The translations under genes were made by a program, and so were the position numbers. From Verrucomicrobiota bacterium (GTDB lineage Bacteria > Verrucomicrobiota > Verrucomicrobiia > Opitutales > Opitutaceae), in assembly GCA_023426435.1 (NCBI GenBank), contig JAFAAS010000018.1, positions 3,767 to 67,766 on the forward strand: a stretch of DNA of 64,000 bases, read 5' to 3'. Positions 52,867 to 60,814 of this stretch are shown piece after piece. The notes below the pieces were generated by a model. That model ran no database searches and was not told the DNA's origin. It saw only the letters and a list, made by a program, of their open reading frames with translations. Each line of letters starts with the position of its first letter. The first letter of the stretch is position 1.

Positions 52867-54891
52867 TCACCAGCGGACCACGATCGTCTTTTCTCCGCCC
52901 GTCGGCAGCCGGCACGTGATCCGCCCTGACTCCGCGTCGAACGCATGGCGAATCTCCGCTCCGTCGCACTCCAGCGCCCGCGGAGCCTCCTTCGCCCACG
53001 CCACGAATTCCCCTCCGTCCCGCAAGCGGACGCGACACTCCTTCGCGCCCGTCCAACTCCGCGCCACCACCGCTCCCGTGCTGTTGAACTTGTCCGCCAG
53101 CCCGAGCGCCGCGAAGCCGTTTTGTATCGGAGCAAACGATACGAGCTCCCACTCCAGCTCCGCCAGCCGCACGACCGCAACCTCCTCGCGCCCGCACCTC
53201 CACACGCGTCCGCTCCGGTGCGCCAACGCCGCGAACTCGTCGCCCGCCAGTCCTTCCACGTTCTTCGGCGCCACCGTGCCTTCAATCGGATCACGGGTCG
53301 TGCACCCGGGCCCGTGTTGCACATGGAAGAGTCCCACGATCCCCGCATCTCCGTTTCGGTTGAACACCTTGAACAACACCCGCTCATTCCTCGCGTCCGC
53401 GAAAAGGCTGTCCCGCGTCGGCCGGCCCGGCTGATCCGCCCGCAGCACGGTGCCATCCGTCAGCACGAGTTTCCTCATGAGATCGAAGTCGTGCTCGCCC
53501 GGCTTGTCCGACACATACACCGGCCCGCCCGACACCGCTCGCGCCGCGGCGTGAAATGCCCCCGCCGCATGCGCCGATTGAAACATGTCCCAATCGGGCA
53601 GGATAAACTCACCGAACCACAGGCTCGTGTGCGCATTGTTCAACACGTGCTCACCATGCGTCTCCGGCCGCGTCGGATAAAAATCGTCCGACGTCCGCAG
53701 CACCGTCGAATCCGCCGCGAGATACGCCGCCTCCATCGTGCAAGACATGCAGTTGATCAATCGTCCGCCGAAGTGACGCCCCACCGACGCCTCGAGCGCC
53801 GTCCGATACGCTCGCGCCAGCGCCACCCGTCCGCCCTGCCCCGCCGACACCGCTTCGAGCATCGCTTGATTATCGACTTTCACTCCGTCCACGCCCTGGG
53901 CCGCGAGTGTCCGGTGATAATCGTTATAAAACGCCGCGACCTTCCCGGCCGACGGCACACCCACCACCGCGCCCCACGGCCGCACATTCCAGCTCGGATC
54001 CATCTTCAACATCCCGGGCCCGAAAGCCCGCGCAACCGTCCGCGGCTCATACGCAGCCAGCCGCCTCTCATCGAGCCCGCCCCAATATCCCATCAGCGCG
54101 TGCCACACCATGAAGCATTCGATGTGAAACTCCTCCTTCGCCAACCGCACCAACGGCGCAAGGTCGCCGCCGAAACGTTCGTTCGGTGCCAAACTCGCCA
54201 GTCGCTCCTCGCCGCTTTCCGCCGTTTCCACCGACTGCCAGCCGTCATCGAGAATCATCCAGCGCGGCGGCACGCCGCCCGCGGCAAACGAGATCAGTCC
54301 CGCCCGCACCTTCTCCGCCGACACCTCGCGATAAAACGCGTCCCACGTGCACCAGCCGAAGAGATCGACGAAATCCGGTTCCTTCTTCTCCTCGCGCAGC
54401 CGTCCGCCACTCACCCGCCCTTTCACCGCCCGCGCTCCTCGATTCACCAGTTCGAAGGGATCGCCACCGGACCCAACCCACAGCGCCACGCCGCCCGTGG
54501 TCACGACTTGCGGATCGCCCGTCTCCGCGCCGACGACGATCCCCTCCGCACTTCCGCGCAGCGAAAATCGCGTTCCGCCATCCAGCAGCGGAACGATCAA
54601 CGCCAGCTTCCCGTCTTCCAACTCCATCAGCAGCCATTGCGTCTCCCACTCGATCTGCTCCTCCTTCGCGCCGAACTGTGCCTTCATCCAGAAGGGCCGG
54701 TGCCGAAAACCTCCCGTGAACCGCTTCAATCCTCTCACGCGCCCCAGCAAGAACTCCTGATAGCACGCCGGCCGATCGCTCGACGCCCGCAAATACGCTC
54801 CGCCTTCCGACGCGCCTTCCACGGTCTTCCACTCCGCCGGCCACGTCTCGAACAACTCCTCCACCACGCTCCCGCGCCACTCGGTTTTCAT
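52867..54891 (-). CDS. GH36-like / raffinose-synthase-type alpha-galactosidase
   Basis: This 674-residue protein has no signal peptide and matches the raffinose synthase/alkaline alpha-galactosidase branch of clan GH-D. LFGWCTWDAFYREV at 177-190 and MILDDGWQS at 212-220 are signature segments; GVKVDNQAM holds the nucleophile D340, and RTSDDFYP holds the acid/base at 402-403. It hydrolyses or transfers alpha-galactosides in the cytoplasm. Its start overlaps the stop of the preceding sulfatase by ATGA, so it is translationally coupled. Start 54891 fits this overlap; an upstream extension from 54963 would run into the sulfatase gene in another frame. Whether it hydrolyses or synthesises cannot be read from sequence. 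Confidence 0.82.
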   Translation of the reverse strand: MKTEWRGSVVEELFETWPAEWKTVEGASEGGAYLRASSDRPACYQEFLLGRVRGLKRFTGGFRHRPFWMKAQFGAKEEQIEWETQWLLMELEDGKLALIVPLLDGGTRFSLRGSAEGIVVGAETGDPQVVTTGGVALWVGSGGDPFELVNRGARAVKGRVSGGRLREEKKEPDFVDLFGWCTWDAFYREVSAEKVRAGLISFAAGGVPPRWMILDDGWQSVETAESGEERLASLAPNERFGGDLAPLVRLAKEEFHIECFMVWHALMGYWGGLDERRLAAYEPRTVARAFGPGMLKMDPSWNVRPWGAVVGVPSAGKVAAFYNDYHRTLAAQGVDGVKVDNQAMLEAVSAGQGGRVALARAYRTALEASVGRHFGGRLINCMSCTMEAAYLAADSTVLRTSDDFYPTRPETHGEHVLNNAHTSLWFGEFILPDWDMFQSAHAAGAFHAAARAVSGGPVYVSDKPGEHDFDLMRKLVLTDGTVLRADQPGRPTRDSLFADARNERVLFKVFNRNGDAGIVGLFHVQHGPGCTTRDPIEGTVAPKNVEGLAGDEFAALAHRSGRVWRCGREEVAVVRLAELEWELVSFAPIQNGFAALGLADKFNSTGAVVARSWTGAKECRVRLRDGGEFVAWAKEAPRALECDGAEIRHAFDAESGRITCRLPTGGEKTIVVRW

Positions 54892-56345
54892 AATGATTTC
54901 TTCTCCGGAAATCCCCGCGGCAAACGATCCGACGGCGTCACATCCGAGGTCTCTTGCCACCAATCCAGCATCCGCCGCTCCAGCTGCGCGCGCACCTCTG
55001 CCGATGCGGGATCCTCGTAACGGTTCACCAACTCCTGCGGATCCGACCGCAAATCATACAGCTCCGACACCCCCAGCCGCCGATGAATCAGCTTGTGCGT
55101 CGCCGATCGCACCATCGTCGCCCGGCACACGCTCAGCGGCTGATCCTGCTGCAGTTTTCCTTTCGCATAGTAGATGTTCGTCGGATCCTTGAAAATCGGA
55201 TCCGAATCCACCCGGCCCTCAAAGCTCAAGGGCTCATGCGGATCGTAACCGCCTTCCGCAAACGCGCACCGTTCCGGATCCCCCGCCGATCCGCGCAACT
55301 GCGGTCCCAGATCGCGTCCGAATTGTGGATACGCCGGCGCCCTCCCGGCCAGGCCGAGCAACGTCGCGGGCAAGTCCAACAACTCCACGAGGTCGCTCAC
55401 GACATGACCGCGCGCCCCGCCCGGCACTCGCACGACGAGGGGCACACGCGTCATCGTGTCGTCGAGCGCATTCGGCCACTTTTCCACCAATCCGAAATCT
55501 CCCGCCCAATCGCCGTGATCGCTGAAGAACACGATCGCGGTGTCTCCCGCGAGACCCGCCGCCTCAACCGCATCGAGCATCCGCCCGAACAACGCATCCA
55601 CCACCCCAATCATCCCGAGATACACCGCATTGATTTTTCGCATCAACGCCGGATCCGTCTCGTCCAGTCGCCGGCTCTGACGAATGAGCCGGTGAAAATC
55701 CGGTTTGTTCGGCAGTTCCGCCGGCCGCAGCGGCGGCAACGCATCCGGATCGATCAGATCATGCCAGGGCGCCGGCGCATGATACGGCGGATGCGGAAAT
55801 GACAGGCTCAGCCACATCGCAAACGGCCGCTTCGGCCGCGTCCGCAGATACTCGATCGCGCCGTCCACCGTGCGATAATCGTTCAACTCTTCGATACTCC
55901 TCGCGGTCGCTTCATGGAGAAAACTCGCATGGCGCGGGTCGTCCGGCCGAAACGGGTTCCGCCCGCTCGATTTCGCCGCCGGCAGCGAACTGCGATCGCC
56001 CACGCGGAAATCGTCCACACTCCGCTCGAAGGCATCGGGCGAAAGCGTGTCGTTCTTCCCACCCCAAATCACCTCGTAGCCCGCATCGCGAAATCCGCGC
56101 AGCAGGTTCGGTTCATCCGCGCGCAAGGGATTCCACAGCGTCCGGTGCCCGCGCACGTGCGGATACCATCCCGTCATGAACGAACATCGCGAGGGCGTGC
56201 AGACCGGATGCTGCGCATGGCATTGATCGAAACGCACGCCTTCCGCCGCAAACCGATCGATGTTCGGCGTCGGCGCGAGCGGATGCCCATAGCAGCCGAT
56301 CGATTCCGCGCGCATCTCGTCCGGATTGAAGAGAATGAAATTCAT
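54888..56345 (-). CDS. Sulfatase lacking a signal peptide
   Basis: This 485-residue protein is a complete S1-type sulfatase. FILFNPDEMRAESIGCYG begins at residue 3, so there is no room for a signal peptide. The formylglycine site is C49 in HPVCTPSRCSFMTG; FFSDHGDWAGDFG and GGKND give other conserved positions. Start and stop overlap the neighbours by ATGA on both sides (56342-56345 and 54888-54891), making it the middle gene of a coupled three-gene chain. Known S1 sulfatases of this type are mostly periplasmic; this one would be cytoplasmic unless an upstream start exists, and I see none in frame. It may act on imported sulfated oligosaccharides with the GH36-like enzyme. Confidence 0.85.
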   Translation of the reverse strand: MNFILFNPDEMRAESIGCYGHPLAPTPNIDRFAAEGVRFDQCHAQHPVCTPSRCSFMTGWYPHVRGHRTLWNPLRADEPNLLRGFRDAGYEVIWGGKNDTLSPDAFERSVDDFRVGDRSSLPAAKSSGRNPFRPDDPRHASFLHEATARSIEELNDYRTVDGAIEYLRTRPKRPFAMWLSLSFPHPPYHAPAPWHDLIDPDALPPLRPAELPNKPDFHRLIRQSRRLDETDPALMRKINAVYLGMIGVVDALFGRMLDAVEAAGLAGDTAIVFFSDHGDWAGDFGLVEKWPNALDDTMTRVPLVVRVPGGARGHVVSDLVELLDLPATLLGLAGRAPAYPQFGRDLGPQLRGSAGDPERCAFAEGGYDPHEPLSFEGRVDSDPIFKDPTNIYYAKGKLQQDQPLSVCRATMVRSATHKLIHRRLGVSELYDLRSDPQELVNRYEDPASAEVRAQLERRMLDWWQETSDVTPSDRLPRGFPEKKSL

Positions 56346-59300
56346 CGGCTCAAAACTCCTCCATTTTCCCGCAACACTTCGCGCAGCGTGAGATCCACCA
56401 GCCTAAAGTCTTCCGGCTGCAAACGCGTCACCATCACGAAGCCGCGCATATCGAGCCCAACCAGCCCAACCCGATAACGCTTCTCGTCCTCGAGCTCGTC
56501 CGGCTCCGGCAACGGCGAGATCCTGATTCTCGTTCCTTCACTTTTACCAATCGCCATTTTCAGTTCCGCACCCGACAGCGTCATCGTCGCGAGTCGATGG
56601 CCAAACGAAAACGCCGCGAGATCGGCCACCCGCGTTTCCTCCGCGTGCTTCCACGGCGCCCGCTCACCCGACGCATCTTCCTGCACCACGAAATCGCACC
56701 CCAACGCTCGCCGCATCCGCCCGGCCGCCCAGTCCTTCGCCTCACCTTCAATCGCCGGCGAATCCGCGTATCCACGTTCCCACTTCCATCGGCTGTCCAT
56801 CCGCCGCGCGGCCACCAGCCGTCCTTCGCGATCCGCCACCACCAAATCCGGCGCCGGCTCCCGACTCGCATTCAACGCCACCAGCACACCGTTCGCATCG
56901 TAAAGCGACGCGTCGCTCGCCGCGACCCAGTAAACCAGCCGTTTCGGATGCTCCGGGTTGAAATGCAACAGCCCAAACCCGCGCCCGGCCCACGCCCAGC
57001 TCTCGCCGTCGCTCGCCGTCACCACGCCGGCGTTTTCATCTACTTCGATCGCCATTCGCCCTGCCATTCGCGCCGCCACGCTGTTCTCCGCTGCAGATCC
57101 CAGCAGGATGACATTCGCCTTCGCCAAGTCCTCCTCCGTCACCTCGCCATCCGCCTTCACCGGCAACCCGCCAAACATCATCCGCGGTGCCGACTCCGAC
57201 GTCCCTGGCGCGAATCGCGACCGACCGCTGAGCGCCTCAGCCATCGTCTTCAATCGCCCGGTCACCTCCGGCGAGCCCTGCGTCCCATACACCATCATCA
57301 TCGGTTCGCCGTGATAAAGCGCCGTCGCTCCTCCCGGGAAATGCAGTCTGAAACTCGTTTCCTCCGGCCGCCCGGTGACCACTCGCGTCCCCTCTTCATC
57401 GTCGACCACAAACACCGCCTTCGGCAGCGGCGGCTCGAATCGCGCGAGCAGTTTCGCATTCACCGCCACAACCATCGCCTGCTCGAAATCCGCCGGCGAC
57501 TTGTCCAACGCGATTTTTATCACCCGCGCGTTTTCCATCGTCACATGCAGCGCGTTGCCGCCGTCGAAACGCGCGTCGATGCGCGCCGGCGCCCCCGCTG
57601 CTCCCCACTCCTCCACCCGCGCCCAATACGCCCCGCGCGCGAGTTCATCCGTCGCCGTGTAAATCACTCGCTGCACCGCTCCTGTCGACATCCGCATGCG
57701 GCCCTCGCGCCACGCTCGCATCGCCGCGCGTCCTTCGCTCCAACGGCCAAACTGATGCCCCAGCCCGGTCGTCTCCGCCAAAATCGCCGCGCCGCCCGCC
57801 TCGTTCAACCGCCGCACGCCCGCGCGCGCGCCCGACACCGGCACCACATAATCGTCGTCGCTGTGCAACGCATAGGTCGGCAGGTTCAACATATTCTCCG
57901 TCGGCAAATGCGCCGCCGATCCCGCCCACGGCACCGCCGTCGCCCAGCGATCCGGGTGACGCGCTCCAAGCGTGAACGTCCCATACCCGCCCATGCTGCC
58001 GCCGGTCAGGTGAATCTCGTCTTCCGCAATCCGCCAGTGACGTCGCACGTAGTCGGTCGCCTCCAACACATCGACTTCCGACAACTCGATATAACCTCCC
58101 GTGCGCCCGCGCCCATTGACGAACAACTCGAACACCGGCTCCCGCTGCGCCTCGCCCCAACGCGATCCATGCGTTCCTCCCGCGCCATGCATGTTCACCA
58201 CCAGCGGCCATTCGCGATCCGGCGTATAAGCATCGGGGATACGCAGCGTGAACGGCTGCCCGCTGCCATCCACCTCCGACCGATACGCCCACTCGATCGC
58301 CCCGCGCTGCCGCACGAACGCATTCGCATCGTCCGCCAACGCTCCCCGCCAGCGCGCCACGCGATACGCCTGCATCGCCAGGTCCGCATCGTCTGCGTTC
58401 TCCATCGCGAGCGCCGCCTCCAGTTTTTCCGCCAAATACGCGAACCAGCCCGCCGTCGCCGACCACGACGGTTCCGCCTCCGCCTCCCGCGCCAATCCGA
58501 GTTGCTGACGTGCAAAACCAGCCTCGTCTCCCACGGCCAGGAAAGCCGTCTCGCCCGCCAGCGACTTCGACGCCTCCGCGCGCGCCAGCACGCCATACGC
58601 GCCTTCCGGCACTTCAATCGTCGCAACCTCACCGGCCGCCATTTTCCGATCGAACATCACCCTCCCGTCCGCCGCCCGCACCGTCACCCGCTGTTTCAAT
58701 TCGGGAAATAGAGTTTCGTCATGGTTGAACCCCGCCGCCACTCCCACGCGCCACACCGAACCGGCTCGCTCCCGCGACGCGACTCTCGGCTGCAATTGCA
58801 GCGTCGGCTCGAGCAACGCGCGCGCCTTCGCCCGCGGCAACACTTCCACCGCCGTGCCCCAGCCGGGCCCATTCTGCTCGACTTTCACCAGCAGCGCATT
58901 GCGTCCGCGCTGGAGCTTCGCCCGAAATGGCTCCTCGCGCAGTCTCACTCCGCGCCCACCCGCCACCCACGCGATGTGCACCGGCTCGCCATTCACCCAC
59001 ACTTTTCCGCCATCGTCCGACCCGAAGAAAAACGTGACCGTCTGCGCTTCGGGCGAATCCACCCACGCGAACAAATACGCCACACGCCGCTGCCCGTCGC
59101 CAAAGAGCTGCGTCAAATCCACCACCCCATTCGCCTTCGCGACGAACCGTTGCGCCGCAATTCCCCCGTCCACCTTTGTCTCCGTGGTAAAGACCGCCCT
59201 CCGCTCTCCACCCAAACCCGTCAGAAAATCGCGTCCAAATCCCGCACGCGTGTAACCCTCCGGCGTTGGCCGGTCCAGGGGTTCGCTCGGGAACGGTCCC

Positions 59301-59461
59301 ACCACCAGCCATTCGCGCACGTAGCCGTCGGCCGCGTCATGAACAATTGGATACACCGGCGCCTCCGCGGCGCGCGCGCCGGGCATTGCACCGGCCACGG
59401 CCGTCGCGATCGCGACCATCAAGCTCCGCCAACGCCGTCGGATTAAAGGGGATGAGTGCAT
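56342..59461 (-). CDS. Secreted esterase (alpha/beta hydrolase) with beta N-terminus and 5'-nucleotidase-C-like tail
   Basis: This 1039-residue protein has a signal peptide (to about 31, AAE). An N-terminal beta region (about 40-320) shows EWLVVGPFP and FFFGSDDGGKVWVNGE, like PA14/sialate-esterase accessory domains. The alpha/beta hydrolase core at about 400-620 carries WPLVVNMHGAGGTHG, LTGGSMGGYG (nucleophile S489), DDDYVVPV and a His in GLGHQFG. The last ~180 residues contain VADLAAFSFGHRLATMTLSG, which resembles the C-terminal domain of 5'-nucleotidases (PF02872 type). It probably removes acyl groups from a polysaccharide. It starts the coupled chain (ATGA overlap with the sulfatase). A GTTC-n8-GAAC palindrome lies 8 bases upstream of its start. 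Confidence 0.72.
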   Translation of the reverse strand: MHSSPLIRRRWRSLMVAIATAVAGAMPGARAAEAPVYPIVHDAADGYVREWLVVGPFPSEPLDRPTPEGYTRAGFGRDFLTGLGGERRAVFTTETKVDGGIAAQRFVAKANGVVDLTQLFGDGQRRVAYLFAWVDSPEAQTVTFFFGSDDGGKVWVNGEPVHIAWVAGGRGVRLREEPFRAKLQRGRNALLVKVEQNGPGWGTAVEVLPRAKARALLEPTLQLQPRVASRERAGSVWRVGVAAGFNHDETLFPELKQRVTVRAADGRVMFDRKMAAGEVATIEVPEGAYGVLARAEASKSLAGETAFLAVGDEAGFARQQLGLAREAEAEPSWSATAGWFAYLAEKLEAALAMENADDADLAMQAYRVARWRGALADDANAFVRQRGAIEWAYRSEVDGSGQPFTLRIPDAYTPDREWPLVVNMHGAGGTHGSRWGEAQREPVFELFVNGRGRTGGYIELSEVDVLEATDYVRRHWRIAEDEIHLTGGSMGGYGTFTLGARHPDRWATAVPWAGSAAHLPTENMLNLPTYALHSDDDYVVPVSGARAGVRRLNEAGGAAILAETTGLGHQFGRWSEGRAAMRAWREGRMRMSTGAVQRVIYTATDELARGAYWARVEEWGAAGAPARIDARFDGGNALHVTMENARVIKIALDKSPADFEQAMVVAVNAKLLARFEPPLPKAVFVVDDEEGTRVVTGRPEETSFRLHFPGGATALYHGEPMMMVYGTQGSPEVTGRLKTMAEALSGRSRFAPGTSESAPRMMFGGLPVKADGEVTEEDLAKANVILLGSAAENSVAARMAGRMAIEVDENAGVVTASDGESWAWAGRGFGLLHFNPEHPKRLVYWVAASDASLYDANGVLVALNASREPAPDLVVADREGRLVAARRMDSRWKWERGYADSPAIEGEAKDWAAGRMRRALGCDFVVQEDASGERAPWKHAEETRVADLAAFSFGHRLATMTLSGAELKMAIGKSEGTRIRISPLPEPDELEDEKRYRVGLVGLDMRGFVMVTRLQPEDFRLVDLTLREVLRENGGVLSR

Positions 59462-59732
59462 CGCAGCCGTTCAAGTATTCGAACGCCGTCCCCTCGCCAC
59501 AACGGCTCCTCCGTTCATCGCGATGAACGAACCCCGGCACGCGCTCCGGCGCCCGCCGCCACCGGTTCTTCGATTCCGCCGCGGACGTTTCCGTGTTCAA
59601 CCAGAGGGATTTCGCCCCGTTGGCGAATCGCTCCAGACCCGCTTTCCTCTCCCGCCATGCGACGCTCTGCGATACTCTCTCGCACGGCTTCGCTTCGTCT
59701 CACCGTCTAACGCAAGGTTCGAGCCTCTCTCG
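59462..59732. other. Divergent regulatory region between esterase operon and LacI gene
   Basis: The 271-base gap separates the divergent starts at 59461 and 59733. Besides the GTTC-n8-GAAC palindrome I see no clear promoter. The frame upstream of the LacI start stays open but is Arg/Pro-rich, so ATG 59733, which begins the HTH, was chosen. Confidence 0.45.
59469..59484. promoter_or_regulatory. GTTC-n8-GAAC palindrome upstream of the esterase gene
   Basis: GTTCAAGTATTCGAAC is an imperfect 16-bp palindrome, 8 bases before the esterase start codon and in the intergenic region shared with a divergent LacI gene at 59733. Its size and symmetry fit a LacI-family operator, but no second copy was found in the window. 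Confidence 0.3.
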
Positions 59733-60776
59733 ATGCGCGCCACACTCGCCGATATCTCCGGCCAGACCGGCTACGCGAAATCCACGATTTCGATCGCGCT
59801 GCGCAACGATCCTCGCCTCCCGCCCGCGACGCGACACGAGATTCAGGAAGTCGCGAAGCGACTCGGCTATCGCCCCGACCCCAGTCTCTCCGCGATCGCC
59901 GCGACGCGTTGGCGCCGCGCCGAACACTCGTCCGGCCTCACGCTCGCCTGTTTGCTTGATTCGCAAACTCCCGCCCTCCGCGTTCTCCAGGCTTATCTCG
60001 ATGCCGCTCACGACCGCGCGACCGCTCTCGGCTATACCGCAGCGCGCTTCGATCTTCGCGCTTACCCCAACCCGCGCTCGCTCTGCCGCGTCCTCGTCCA
60101 ACGCGGCGTCCGCGGCGTGCTCATCCCGCCCGTTTACACTCCCGAACTTCTCCGCGACTTCGACTGGTCGCTCTTCGCCGGCGTGAACTGCGGCCAGGGT
60201 CTCTGGCGGCCGCCGTATCACGTGGTCAACACCGACGTCTTCGCCGCCGTGCAGATCGCTTTGCGCGAATGCCTCGCCGCCGGCTACCGTCGCATCGGTG
60301 CGGCGTTGTTCGTCCACTGTCACACGGCCGACGACGACGCTCGTCGTTTCGGCGCCGCGTTTCTGGAAATCGCCCACACCACCCCCGGACGCGCGGAGAT
60401 TCTCCCTCTCGAGTCGGCCCCCGAAGACCGCGCGGCGTTTCTCGATTGGGTGGTTCGAAAAAAGCCGGAAGCCATCGTGGCGCTTCACTCCGGCGCCGCG
60501 CGCTGGTTGCGCGAGGCCGGCTATCGCATTCCTCAGGACATCGCCGTCGTTTGCCTTGGCGATACGCCCCGCCCCGAGCTGGCTCATATCAATCCCCAAC
60601 TCGCCGATGTCGGCCGCGTCGCGGTCGAAATGCTCGACAGCGCCCTTCGCCACAACGAGATCGGCCCGCCGTCCCGCCCGCGCGTGGTGCTTGTCACACC
60701 CGAATGGATACCGGGCTCCACCCTCGGCCGTCGCGCCCCGGCGCAAGCTGCAGCGCGGAGCTGTGGCCCGCATTGA
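59733..60776 (+). CDS. LacI-family transcription regulator
   Basis: This 347-residue protein has a LacI HTH at residues 2-23 (ATLADISGQTGYAKSTISIA), a hinge region with AKRLGYRPDPSLSAIA, and an effector domain with RGVRGVLIPP and HVVNTDVFAAVQIALRE. It is a third paralogue of the LacI genes at 47498 and 48548 and is closest to them in the segment RPDPxxxxLA. It lies divergent from the esterase operon and convergent with a TonB receptor gene 38 bases beyond its stop, so it may regulate either. The effector sugar is unknown. Confidence 0.88.
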   Translation: MRATLADISGQTGYAKSTISIALRNDPRLPPATRHEIQEVAKRLGYRPDPSLSAIAATRWRRAEHSSGLTLACLLDSQTPALRVLQAYLDAAHDRATALGYTAARFDLRAYPNPRSLCRVLVQRGVRGVLIPPVYTPELLRDFDWSLFAGVNCGQGLWRPPYHVVNTDVFAAVQIALRECLAAGYRRIGAALFVHCHTADDDARRFGAAFLEIAHTTPGRAEILPLESAPEDRAAFLDWVVRKKPEAIVALHSGAARWLREAGYRIPQDIAVVCLGDTPRPELAHINPQLADVGRVAVEMLDSALRHNEIGPPSRPRVVLVTPEWIPGSTLGRRAPAQAAARSCGPH

Positions 60777-60814
60777 ACGTCGTCGAGAGAGTCGTCCGAC
60801 TCGAAGCCGTCCGC

